64,000 nt of DNA, taken from contig CP141148.1 of assembly GCA_035235625.1 (NCBI GenBank), positions 25,483,057-25,547,056 on the forward strand. The letters are read 5' to 3'. The first letter of the stretch is position 1, and every line of letters begins with the position of its first letter. The DNA comes from Saururus chinensis (taxonomy: Eukaryota; Streptophyta; Magnoliopsida; Piperales; Saururaceae). The translations under genes and the position numbers were made by a program. Under the pieces are notes generated by a model. That model did no database searches. It was not told the DNA's origin and was given only the letters and a program-made list of their open reading frames with translations. Shown one piece after another: positions 36,651 through 48,432 of the stretch.

Positions 36651-38255
36651 TTGGTGGTGATTCTGACTCTAGTCTTGGTGGTGATTCGGGCGAGGTGACT
36701 TGATGCCGATTCCAAGTCTTGTACTTCTGTTCCGTTTATCCTCTGCCATCCGCTGGTCTTCCTTCAAGTTCTGGCATGCCATCGTCCACCAGCACCCATT
36801 GCTGTGGACCCTTTGTTGCCACCTTTCGACGATGCCAACATGCCACTGCCGCTGCTGTTTGATTACCTTTCCACCGCTGTGATCTTCAAATCTTATTCCC
36901 AACACCATTGTCGAGGCCATTCTTCAGTTCATTGTCACCTCGCTGTTGTCGTCGTCAGCCCATCTATGCCGTCGTTGACTCCCCTCCTTCTCCACCAACA
37001 GCCACCGCCATCCACCCTTTTCTCATAAAGGCCGCAAACTCCTGGTAAAATGCTAAGGTCTTTCCTCTCTTATAGAATATATTTTATTTGTTTAAAATAT
37101 GATCAAGTTGCTCTGTGTGACTGGTGTTTAACGTTGGCTTATTCAAACTCTTTGCTTGTGACCTTGTTTAAGTCCACTTCTCCCAAGTTCCTTTCTGCCT
37201 CGTTACCCTGCTACTTGAATTATGCCTTACTGAATTGTCCTGCTGCTTAGCTGTGAATTATTTGTTATAGTCTTAGGAAATTCTAGTTCAACTCTCCTCA
37301 AATTTTGAATATACCAGCACTGCTTACAATATGAAGAAAGTTCTGGATCATGACCTCTTATGATCCTGCTTGCATTCTCAATTTCGTTTAGCAAATTAGT
37401 ATAAATTTTAATTTGTGTAGTGCTGAATTGGGTGTTTATTGGATCTCTGTCTGCTCTGCATAAAAAACTTTCGACTGCAGAAATGGAAAGTGGAATTCAT
37501 GGGTCATTCATTGGTTTGGTTGGAAGAAGCCCCCTCTTCTTAATCGTTCTTAAGGGTGGTTCTTCGTTTGGCACCGCCTCTCTTTACAACCATTACTACA
37601 GTTTCTGTCTGTTTACTTGTGCTCTTCATTTTTATCTGTCCATTCATTTTTGCGTAGAAGTAGTGAATGAGCGAAGCCATAATTATATATAGAATAATAT
37701 TTTACTTACATTTTTTCTGTGTGACATAGTTGCAGTATTGTCTTTTCATGATTCATTGGGTACCTATTTGTGTTATTTGAGCTCTGGGATTGACTCGTTA
37801 GTCTGTTTCTGGGTGTGGATGATTAATTCTTTCGGGTAATGCCCAGGTGGCTATCATTAATCAGTTATTAATTGAGTTAAAAATATGTTTGTGAGAAAAT
37901 GTTTAGTCATTCAGTTATACATGGGCAGTATGTGAAACGACGAATATATAAAAACACTTCAAAATAATTTTGTTTTGATGAGGAGGCTGGTACAGCGGTG
38001 TCTGTCATATAACTCTTGAATTCAAAGAAATTATGCGTCTGGTTGTGGAATGTATGAGTCTTTTTTTTTTCATTACCGTGTGGCAGATCGGTTGGAAGCC
38101 ACTTATTCACAGTAAGTATTGTGAATTCTTTTTCTTTGAGTATATTATTCAAACTATCTTTCCTTTGAAGCACATGATTGTCATGTTTATATATCTTTAT
38201 TGATGCTAAGTGAAGGGAATAGGCATTATGTGACTAGAATTCTCTGCAGAACGAG
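36651..38255 (+). other. Stretch upstream of the THO7 pseudogene
   Basis: The region 36700-37045 is C/T-rich and could be a leader exon, since it ends CTCCTG|GTAAAA. The region 37046-38250 is T-rich like a plant intron and ends in TTCTCTGCAG just before the THO7 start region. This could be the old promoter, leader and leader intron of the gene. I see no other gene; the open frame 37420-37692 is unrecognised. Confidence 0.35.
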
Positions 38256-39101
38256 ATGTCAATAAAAGGAAGAAAAGTCGGGGTGAGGGGGGGAAGAGAT
38301 GGCTGTTCATTATGCTTTTGGCCCCCTTGAAGATGACACAGTAATTCCTCACACGCACAACTACCACAATGGGTGAGCCCCGCTAAAGAAGCTTCAGAAG
38401 AAATTCACTGCTTTTGCTGGTTAAGTGGACAAGGACGCAGATAATTATAATGACTGTGAGAGGCTTTGCAAAAGCTTTTTACAGGAGATGGCCACATTTG
38501 AGCTTCCCCTCCTTAAGAGCAAGTCAGTCTTTGATTCAAATGTCGAGAGGAGGAGAATTTCGATGAATTGCAAGAAGAGATATGTTGCCAAATTATGCAG
38601 GCACAAATTGATATAGAGAATCTTAAAGTCCAGCTCGAGGAGAGTAAGATTGAGAGGCAACACAAGGAGGAGTGTGAAGCAATCAGAAGGGTAATTGCAC
38701 TTCAGCCACCTAGATCTGAGACTCAGAAGCATATCTCAGATCTTATAAGGGACATTGCCGGCTTCGAGGCTGAGAGTACAGCTGGTTCAAGGACATTAGA
38801 ATTGAGGAAGAAACAGTTCTCACTTCGGTTGCATGTGGTGAGCTGGTGTTTGTGCAAATTTCATAATTTTTATCAGCATAATCTGAACCATGGCAATGAA
38901 TTCTACCTACATGTATCTACTGAAGTTTTCAATATGGTGATTTCCTAAATATATATTTGAAATATCCAGGTAGATGAGCTTCAGAATACCATTGAGGACG
39001 AGTAGAAGAGTTTAGCTAAGGAGTTGAAACTTGCAATGAATAAGCACAAAAGTAGCTTGGAGGATGCGAATAGAGGTTCACAATCCATGGCCATTGATTA
39101 G
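38256..39101 (+). pseudogene. THO7: THO complex subunit 7 (THO7) pseudogene, copy 1
   Basis: THO7 is a coiled-coil subunit of the nuclear THO/TREX complex, which couples transcription to mRNA export. Recognisable blocks, in order, are [79 protein letters not shown] and [11 protein letters not shown]. An intron at 38838-38969 (GTG|GTGAGC to TATCCAG|GTAGAT) separates the last exon, which ends SQSMAID and a stop. Damage: a deletion and frame slip after DDTVI that removes part of the HRLLTRTTTT region, a stop at about 38423, a one-base loss near 38542, and a TAG at about 39003 where copy 2 has CAG. A TGCAG acceptor-like site precedes the start region. No poly(A) tail is seen and at least one intron is present, so it is not a simple processed copy. 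Confidence 0.85.
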
Positions 39102-42100
39102 TGTAGGTGTCTACTAAGGTTACATCTTAAAGCAAGTTCCGTGAATGTGATTTTTTGTACTTCAAGATCACAGCACATTTTATTACATTTTTTGTACTAT
39201 TGCTCGCTGTAGTTTATTTATTTATTTTTGGTTGACACCAAAAAATAAAATTCCACGCTAAGTTACCATTTAGCCTTGAGACTGAGTGATATCCATGTTT
39301 ATCTAATTAGTGTCTAGAAGAGTATTAGCTATTACAAGTTTCGTGTTTGATACACTACTGTCGTCTATACAAAGCTTCAACTTTATTGAGCCAATGAGAC
39401 GTTTTTCAGTTTGGCATTTCCTACACAACGAAAATGCATTTAAATATTCTCCTTGGCAACCCTATCGGCTTATGGTAGGTGTTTGGCTGGACGTTATCTC
39501 TTATACTCCCTCCATCCCACATTTAGTAGATTACTCCCTTAGGAAAGTTAAATTTTACTTAATTTGGCTCTCCAATGTTGACTCTACATGTGAGTGAATA
39601 TTTTTAAAAAAAATGAGAAACCCTACATGTGCATTTCTTGGTCAAGGGTGACACTGCCCTATCTTGTCTCATTGGTATTGGTTTAAAAGAAAATACTTGA
39701 GTGAAGTGACATTGTATACGTTAAAAGTCTATTTCATCATTTCCATAACATTGATGAGTGGGGCCCAGAAATGTGAGCCTCACTCAACAATGTTGCAATG
39801 GTGTGAAACCGGTGAAGTAGAGTTTTTACTCCTTCATTTTCAACAACATTGATGAGTAGGGCCCATAAAGTGAGCCCCACGTATGAATGATATGAAAACA
39901 ATGAAGTAGAGTTTTGACGAGTGAAACTTCATGTCACAATAACAGTACTCTTAAAAAATGACCTTGCTCAATAGTCAATCCAAGTTTGATTAGACATAGT
40001 GGCATTTTAGGTTGGGAATTTCTCAACATCAACCTACAATTTGCCCGAAAGAACCAAGAAAGGCTAGATGTGAACAAGCCCCCCCCTCTCCCGCCCGCGC
40101 ACACACACAGAAACAAACAAAAATTATAAAATCACTTGAGACAGGGTGGTAGGATGAGGACCAAGATGAGGGGGTAGTTTGGCTTGTGCATGTGACTATG
40201 AGGTGGGCCAAGATGAGTGTTGACACATACTAGGCAAGCATGCATTGGGAGGGCAATCAATTGAACTTTTTTGTATTTTAAAAAAAGTTAGAGGGTATAA
40301 GTGTAAACTTTGAAATGTGGGGGGTTTTATGTTTACTTTTAACTAAATTAAGGATGCATAAATGTATGTTTTTAAAGTGAGAGAGTATAGATTAATTGGA
40401 TAGTGATATACACTAAATGAATTTACTCAACAAACTCTCCTAACTAGGTTTTGGTGGGGTAAAATGTCATGCTCCGGCAGTACCCCATTGACCTGATTAG
40501 AAGGAATGAGAAGGGTGTGATGAGATTATTTCTAACTTAAACCCGGGATAGATCAAAGTACACGGTTATCATTTTGTACAAAAGTAATTACTGAAGTATA
40601 AGGAAATTAAATAAAACTATTAAACATTTACATACCCACATATAAGTTAGCAACTATAAGAGAGTCTCAAGCCTAAAAAACAAAAATAAAAGCCCAAACT
40701 ATCAAAATGAAAGGCGCTCTCGCAAACATAGTTATATCTCATAATCACATCAGATATCAACTATTGATTATTCCAAAATAGGAAAACTATCCCCGCTCCA
40801 CATCCGTTTAATTTCCACCATGCTCACAAAATAAAATTTCATGAGAACCTGCATGACAAATCCACATAGAGGATCCCATAGAGATTCCCAAAACAAAATA
40901 AGGTAGAGGGGTGAACATAGCCCAATATGGGTTTGAATATATGAAGCTCACACTAACACCATAAAACATCCTTAAGATGCTTAACATAAACCTCATGCAA
41001 TACCGGTATTAAGATTACAAGAGCATGTCAAATTCCTTACACATAATACTTGTGTAAATATTATAATCATGCTTTATAATCCATAAGCAAAACTTGTGCT
41101 AGTGCCTTAATAGTGTATCATAATTCACACACACAACTTGTGTAATTAAGTGTCATAATCCATACATAACCTATGTAAATGAACATCATTATCTATACAC
41201 AAAAGTTGTGCAAATAAGCATAATAGTCCACAAAATCAACGATAGAATAATCCCAGTACCCGAAGATATTGAATACCTACTTACCCACTATTCCTAATTA
41301 TCCAAAAATACTAAAAGCAGTTGACACTCATGTAAACTGGAAAATGCCCCTAGTTAGCTAGTGCACATGGACAAACCAGCCTAAGACTCACTCTAGAAGT
41401 CTCATTTAGTATTCTCAGTGTAGCATTCAACTCTTCTCGATCTGGGGAGGATAGACCTGACCTTTCAATATTGAAAACCCTGTTATTTTAGATGGAAAAC
41501 TGATTCATTCAAAGCTCTGATACTACTAATTCGGAATACCACGACTAATCATGGCTAATCCTAGTTTAACAAATTCTTTTCATGGCTTATGCAACGTAAG
41601 TTATATGTAAAGAATGTCAAATATATGCAATCACAAGTATTCGTACCAATAAATAGCCCAACCATGCATGAAACATGGTTCATATGTGGATAATATGGTC
41701 ATGTATGCCTAAGTGCATATAAACGCAAATAGTCATATTCATAAATGGTCTAGAGTGCATGGAACATGGTTGATACATGAATAATATCATGTGTGTGTAA
41801 GCATTCATATCATATCATGATAATTCTTTACTAGTTACATGTAAGAAACATGAATGAACCCTAAAAATCTAGCTTCAAAATAAGCATAAAAGTGAAAATT
41901 TACTTGGGCGATTGATGAGGCACATAGAAATGACAAACAATCACTTTAGTGATCAATTTGCTCGCAAATTGATCTTCCTGATAGGGAAATTGATTAATCT
42001 TTGTAAAATTTAAAGACAATTCGCCTAGCGATTGATCAACGCTCAAGGGTGATTGATTAATTGTGCCCAGAAACACGGAAAACAAAATAAATTTGGCAAA

Positions 42101-42885
42101 ACAAGACCGATTTTCCATCAAAACTTTAAATAAACATCATCTAGGATTTAGACATGATAGATCCAACATAACTCATCAATATTCATGTCAAGACATCATC
42201 AAAGTACATATTCAAGAAGAGCTAAGCTCACAAATCCATTATGCTTTAAGAATATGATTTAACATAAACAATCTATGGTATCAATGTAAGGAAAACTTCA
42301 CCAAATAAAAGCAATTTACCTCAAATCAGTAAGTAGTTCCTTCAAATTTTTTTCCCAAACTCAAGGAATTCCTAACCAACAAATTAGGTCACATTAGCCC
42401 TAAGCAAAATTTACACCTTTCCACCAAATAGTCTCAAAATCACAAATAGAAAGATAAATCAAGAATTTCCATGTGCCCAAACATGAAACAGAAGAGTAGA
42501 AACAAGTGACAAGGATCTAAGACTCAAAAACATGGGTAAAAGATGAAGCTTTGAAGAGTAAAAGACATTAAATCAAATGCAAGTAAGGACATGAGATTCA
42601 AGGAAGAAGCATAAGAAATCTTGAAGTAAACTTATTTGGCGTATGTTAGATAAAGTTAGAACACATGCATCCCCTTCTAGATAGATGTTAGAGCACAATA
42701 AATTCTTTAATCTCAACCACTCTCAAATGAAAGAATGAGCTAATTTGACTATTTATACAAGTGAATCGGTAAGTGGGTTTGCATGGGCCCAACAAAGGAA
42801 CAAGTGAAGCCCACCTTGGGAAATGAGTTAAAATAAATATAACAAGGCCTAAGACTATCTAATATTCCAATGAAGGTCGGCGGTT
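38571..42885 (+). repeat. 4.3-kb tandem duplication, unit 1
   Basis: Unit of 4315 bp starting inside the THO7 pseudogene at CAAGAAG. It contains the 3' half of THO7, ~1.3 kb of flank with its own ~95-bp direct repeat (around 39749 and 39845), and an inverted LTR-like segment from 40465. Unit 2 follows directly. In the first ~260 bp the two units differ at about three positions. Confidence 0.95.
40465..42885 (-). mobile_element. Inverted LTR-like segment (L1-related), in unit 1
   Basis: Starts TGTCATGCTCCGG on the plus strand, equivalent to the inverted end of L1-type LTRs (TGTCATGCC...). It contains an AGAGGGGTGA block like that in the inverted LTR near 26712. It is truncated at 42885 by the tandem junction. 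No coding content. Confidence 0.55.
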
Positions 42886-43416
42886 CAAGAAGAGATATGT
42901 TGCCAAATTATGCAGGTACAAATTGATATAGAGAATCTTAAAGTCCAGCTCGAGGAGAGTAAGATTGAGAGGCAACACAAGGAGGAGTGTGAAGCAATCA
43001 GAAGGGTAATTGCACTTCAGCCACCTAGATCTGAGACTCAGAAGCATATCTCAGATCTTATAAGGGACATTGCCGGCTTCGAGGCTGAGAGTACAGCTAG
43101 GTCAAGGACATTAGAATTGAGGAAGAAACAGTTCTCACTTCGGTTGCATGTGGTGAGCTGGTGTTTGTGCAAATTTCATAATTTTTATCAGCATAATATG
43201 AGCCATTGCAATGAATTCTACCTACATGTATCTACTGAAGTTTTCAATATGGTGATTTCCTAGATATATATTTGAAATATCCAGGTAGATGAGCTTCAGA
43301 ATACCATTGAGGACGAGCAGAAGAGTTTAGCTAAGGAGTTGAGACTTGCAATGGATAAGCACAAAAGTAGCCTGGAGGATGCGAATGGAGGTTCACAATC
43401 CATGGCCATTGATTAG
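42886..43416 (+). pseudogene. THO7: THO7 pseudogene, copy 2 (3' half only)
   Basis: Begins mid-gene at the tandem junction and carries [33 protein letters not shown] and [11 protein letters not shown]. The same intron follows, then the last exon ending SQSMAID and a stop at 43414-43416. It lacks the N-terminal half, the start codon and any promoter. Its last exon reads GAGGACGAGCAGAAG, keeping the Gln codon that is TAG in copy 1, so the stop in copy 1 is probably younger than the duplication. A transcript could only come from read-through. Confidence 0.85.
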
Positions 43417-44386
43417 TGTGGGTGTCTACTAAGGTTACATCTTAAAGCAAGTTCCGTGAATGTGATTTTTTGTACTTCAAGATCACAGCACATTTTATTA
43501 CATTTTTTGTACTATTGCTCGCTGTAGTTTATTTATTTATTTTTGGTTGACACCAAAAAATAAAATTCCACGCTAGGTTACCATTTAGTCTTGAGACTGA
43601 GTGATATCCATGTTTATCTAATTAGTGTCTAGAAGAGTATTAGCTATTACAAATTTCGTGTTTGATATGCTACTGTCGTCTATACAAAGCTTCAACTTTA
43701 TTGAGCCAATGAGACATTTTTCAGTTTGGCATTCCCTACACAACGAAAACACATTTAAATTTCTCCTTAGCAACCCAATCGGCTTATGGTAGATGTTTGG
43801 CTGGACACTTATCTCTTATACTTCCTCCATCCCACATTTAGTAGATTACTCCCTTTGGAAAGTTAAATTTTACTTAATTTGGCTCTCCAATGTTGACTCT
43901 ACACGTGAGTGTGAGTATTTTTAAAAAAAATGAGAAATCCTACGTGTGCATTTCTTGGTCAAGGGTGACACTGCCCTATCTTGTCTCATTGGTATTGTTT
44001 TAAAAGAAAAATACTTGAGTGAAGTGACATTGTACATGTTAAAAGTCTATTTCATCATTTCCATAACATTGATGAGTGGGGCCCAGAAATGTGAGCCTCA
44101 CTCAACAATGGTGTGAAATCGGTGAAGTAGAGTTTTTACTTCTTCATTTTCTACAACATTGATGAGTAGGGCCCCAGAAAGTGAGCCCCACATATCAATG
44201 GTGTGAAAACAATGAAGTAGAGTTTTGACGAGTAAAACTTCATGTCACAATAACATTAGTCTTTAAAAATGACTTTGCTCAACAATCAATCTGAGTTTGA
44301 CCAAACATAGTGGCATTTAGGTTGGGAATTTCTCAACATCAACCTACAATTTGCCTGAATGAACCAATAAAGGCCAAATGTGAACA

Positions 44387-44404
44387 TGCCCCCCCCCCCC
44401 TCCC
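44387..44404. repeat. C-rich homopolymer run
   Basis: A run of about twelve C followed by TCCCC in unit 2; the matching site in unit 1 (about 40079) has a shorter C run. Likely slippage or an assembly-sensitive spot. Confidence 0.8.
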
Positions 44405-44781
44405 CTCTCCCAGCCGCGCACACACACAAAAACAAACAAAAATAATAAAATCGCTTGAGACAGGGTAGTAGGATGAGGACCGAGGGGAGGGGGTAGTTTG
44501 GCTTGTGCATGTGACTATGAGGTGGGCCAAGATGAGTGTTGACACATGCTAGGCAAGCACGCATTGGGAGGGCAATCACTTGAACTTTTTTGTTTTTTAA
44601 AAAAAGTTAGGGTATAAGTGTAAAATTTGAAATGTGTGGGGTTTTATGTTTATTTTTAACTAAATTAAGGATGTATAAATGTTTGTTTTTAAAGTGAGAG
44701 AGTATAGATTAATTGGATAGTGATATACACTAAATGAATTTACTCAACAAACCCTCCTAACTAGGTTTTGGTGGGGCAAAA

Positions 44782-47280
44782 TGTCATGCTCCGGTCGTAC
44801 TTCATTGACCTGGTTAGAAGGAATGAGAAGGGTGTGATGAGATTATTTCTAACTCAAACCCTGGCTAGATCAAAGTACACAATTATCATTTTGTACAAAA
44901 GTAATTACCGAAGTATAAGGAAATTAAATAAAACTATTAAGCATTTACATACCCATATATAAGTTCGCAACTATAAGGGAGTCTCAAGCCTAAAAAAACA
45001 AAAAACAAAAGCCCAAGATATCAAAATGAAAGGCGCTCTCACAAACATAGTTATACATCATAATCACATCATATATCAACTATTGATTATTCCAAAATAG
45101 GAAAACTATCCCCGCTCCACATCCGTATAATTTCCACCATGCTCACAAAATAAAATTTCATGAGAACCTGCATGACAAATCCACATAGAGGATCCCATAG
45201 AGATTCCAAAACAAAATAAGGCAGAGGGGTGCGCATAGCCCAATAAGGGTTTGAATATATGAAGCTCACACTAATACCATAAAACATCCTCAAGATGCTT
45301 AACATAAACCTCATGCAATACCGGTATTAAGATTACAAGAGCATGTCAAATTCCTTACACATAATACTTGTGTAAATATTATAATCATGCTTTATAATCC
45401 ATAAGAAAAACCTATGCAAGTGCCTTAATAGTGTATCATAATTCACACACACAAGTTATGCAATTAAGTGTCATAATCCATATACAACCTATGTAAATGA
45501 ACATCATTATCTATACACAAAAGTTGTGCAAATAGGCATAATAGTCCACAAAATCAACTATAGAATAATCCCAGTACCCGAAGATATTGAATACCTACTT
45601 ACCCACTATTCCTAATTATCCAAAAATACTAAAAGCAGTTGACACTCATGTAAACTGGAAAATGCCCCTAGTTAGCCAGTGCACATGGACAAACTAGACT
45701 GAGACTCACTCTAGAAGCCTCATTTAGTATTCTCAGTGTAGCATTCTACTCTTCTCGATCCAGGGAGGATAGACCTAACCTTTTAGTATTGAAAACCCTG
45801 TCATTTCGGATGGAAAATTGATTCATTCAAAGCTCTGATACTACTAATTCAGAATACCACGACTAATCATGACGAATCCTAGTTTAACAAATTCTTTTCA
45901 TGGCGTATGCAGCATAAGTTATACGTAACGAATGTCAAATATATGCAATCACAAGTATTCATACCAATAAATTGCCCAACCATGCATGAAACATGGTTTA
46001 TATGTGGATAATATGGTCATGTATGCCTAAGTGCATATAAACGTAAGTAGACATATTCATAAATGGTCTAGAGTGCATGGAACATGGTTGATACATGAAT
46101 AATATCATGTGTGTACAAGCATTCATATCATATCATGATAATTCTTTACTAGTTACATGTAAGAAACATGAATGAACCCTAGAAATCTAGCTTCAAAATA
46201 AGCATAAAAGTGAAAATTTACTTGGGCGATTGATTAGGCACATAGAAATGACAAACAATCACTTTAGTGATCAATTGGCTGGCCGATCGATCTTCTAGAT
46301 ATGGAAATTGATTAATCTTTGTAAAATCTAAAGACAATTCGCCTAGCGATTGATCAATGCTCAAGGGTGATTGATTGATTGTGCCCAGAAACACGAAAAA
46401 CAAAATAAATTTGGCAAAACAAGACCGATCTTCCATCAAAACTTCAAATAAACATCCTCTAGGATTTAGACACGATAGATCCAACATAACTCATCAATAT
46501 TCATGTCAATACATCATCAAAGTACATATTCAATAAGATCTAAGTTCACAAATCCAACATACTTTAAGAATATGATTTAACATAAACAATCCATGGTATT
46601 AATGTAAGGAAAACTTCACCAAATAAAAGTAATTTACCTCAAATCAGTAAGTAGTTCCTTCAATCTTTTCCCAAACTCAAGGAATTCCTAACCAATAAAT
46701 TAGGTCACATTAGCCCTAAGCAAAAACCACACTTTTTCACCGAATAGAAGCTCAAAATCACAAATAGAAAGATAAATCAAGAATTCCCATATGCCCAAAC
46801 ATGAAACATAAGAGTAGAAACAAGAGACAAGGATCTAAGGCTAAAAAACATGGGTAAAAGATGAAGCTTTGAAGAGTAGAAGACATTGAATCAAATGCAA
46901 GTAAGAAGGACATGAGATTCAAGGAAGAAGCATAAGAAATCTTGAAGTAAACTTATTTGGCGTACCTTAGATAAAGTTAGAACACATGCATCCCCTTCTA
47001 GATAGATGTTAGAGCACAATAAAATCTTTAATCTCAGCCACTCTCAAATGAAAGAATGAGCTAATTTGACTATTTATACAAGTGAATCAGTAAGTGGGTT
47101 TGCATGGGCCCAACAAAGGAACAAGTGAAGCCCACCTTGGGAAATGGGTTAAAATAAATATAACAAGGCCCAAGCCTATCTAATATTCCAACGAAGGTCG
47201 GCAGTTCAAGAAGTTGGCATGACGAAGATGGTCGTGGGTCCTAGCATGGGGCCCGCATCCCTAATACTTATAACAATTAG
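44782..47280 (-). mobile_element. Inverted LTR-like segment (L1-related), in unit 2
   Basis: Same element as at 40465, starting TGTCATGCTCCGG, but continuing past the tandem edge at 47206 into unique sequence (GGGCCCGCATCCC around 47250), as expected of the parental copy. The true end was not found; the coordinate is approximate. Confidence 0.5.
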
Positions 47281-48432
47281 TGCGGTAACATGGTGGTTTA
47301 TACTAGCCACTAATGTTATCCAATAAAAAATCAAAACAAGACTAAGAAAATTTATAATCAAACCAAACCATCACACAACACAAGCAATTAACAATATAAA
47401 AAGTTTTCAATTCACATAAAATATGTGGACCTCACACAAATCGCACTTATACCTAGGGCTGCCAATGGTACCTGTTATACTATTCTACCATTCGTATCGT
47501 ATCGTTAAGAAGTTAAACGGTATGGTTAAATTAATTTGACGGGTAAATAAGAAGATAATTTTATTTGACCATTTTCTAAATGGAACAGTTATGGAAAATT
47601 TTTCTTCCATACCCATTTGTCTATCAGTTGTTTGTCATATTTATAAATATATTATACTCATTAAGTTTATATATAAAAGAGTATATTTTTTTGGTATATT
47701 CTATATATAATCTATATTTCACTATAAACTTATTTTCCCCTTTCTCACTCATCCAGAATAGATTGGGAGGGGGGATTAGGATCTTTATCAGCGATTGAAT
47801 TTGGAGCCACCTGCCCCTCCTTTCTACCTCACCTTAGCCCTACCCTTGTCCTCTATTCTTTTTCTCCCCTATCTAGAATAAGCTGGAGGTGGATTGACCT
47901 TACCATTACACTATACTTAAATCACTTGTTTCCCTTGTTACTCTCAACTATTATTAAATAAAAGAAGGGTACATTAGATTATTTGTTGGCATTGGATTGT
48001 ATAGGTCTAAATCTAATATATACAAAAATATCCAAGCTAATTTTTATTTCATGTTTGATTTTTACAATATATTTATAATAATTATAAACAACACTAGTAA
48101 TGTTATTATTTTTTTACCTTGGCAATATCTGATTCACTAAATCAATTTGTGAAATGTGCTTATTCTGGCATTTTTGAGATATTTTGGCTGATTTAGTGAT
48201 GATTTAAAATGTTTATATCGTAAAATTGGTTTGATAGAGGCTGGTGTATTATAAGAAAGTGAACTACCTGAAGCAATTTTCCACATATAAGAATATGTTA
48301 GTTGAACTTGTGAATAATGTATTTTAGAATTTTAAGTTCTAAGTTATATATATCCAAATTCTGTAAAAAATAAGTATTTAAGTTACATTTTAGGATAAAG
48401 AATTGAGTTTAACATGTCTATCTAGTTAGCAT

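Larger units (their letters stand above)
42886..47206 (+). repeat. 4.3-kb tandem duplication, unit 2
   Basis: Unit of 4321 bp in direct orientation behind unit 1. It begins at the second CAAGAAG (42886-42892) and ends just before the third (47207-47213). The same order of contents as unit 1 repeats at a steady offset of about 4.31-4.32 kb. Confidence 0.95.

Noticed and set aside
39507-40395. Possible Stowaway-type ends (TACTCCCTCCATCCC) in the tandem unit
   Set aside because: The matching right end is weak (only TATACTCTCTC-like), so the boundaries cannot be supported.
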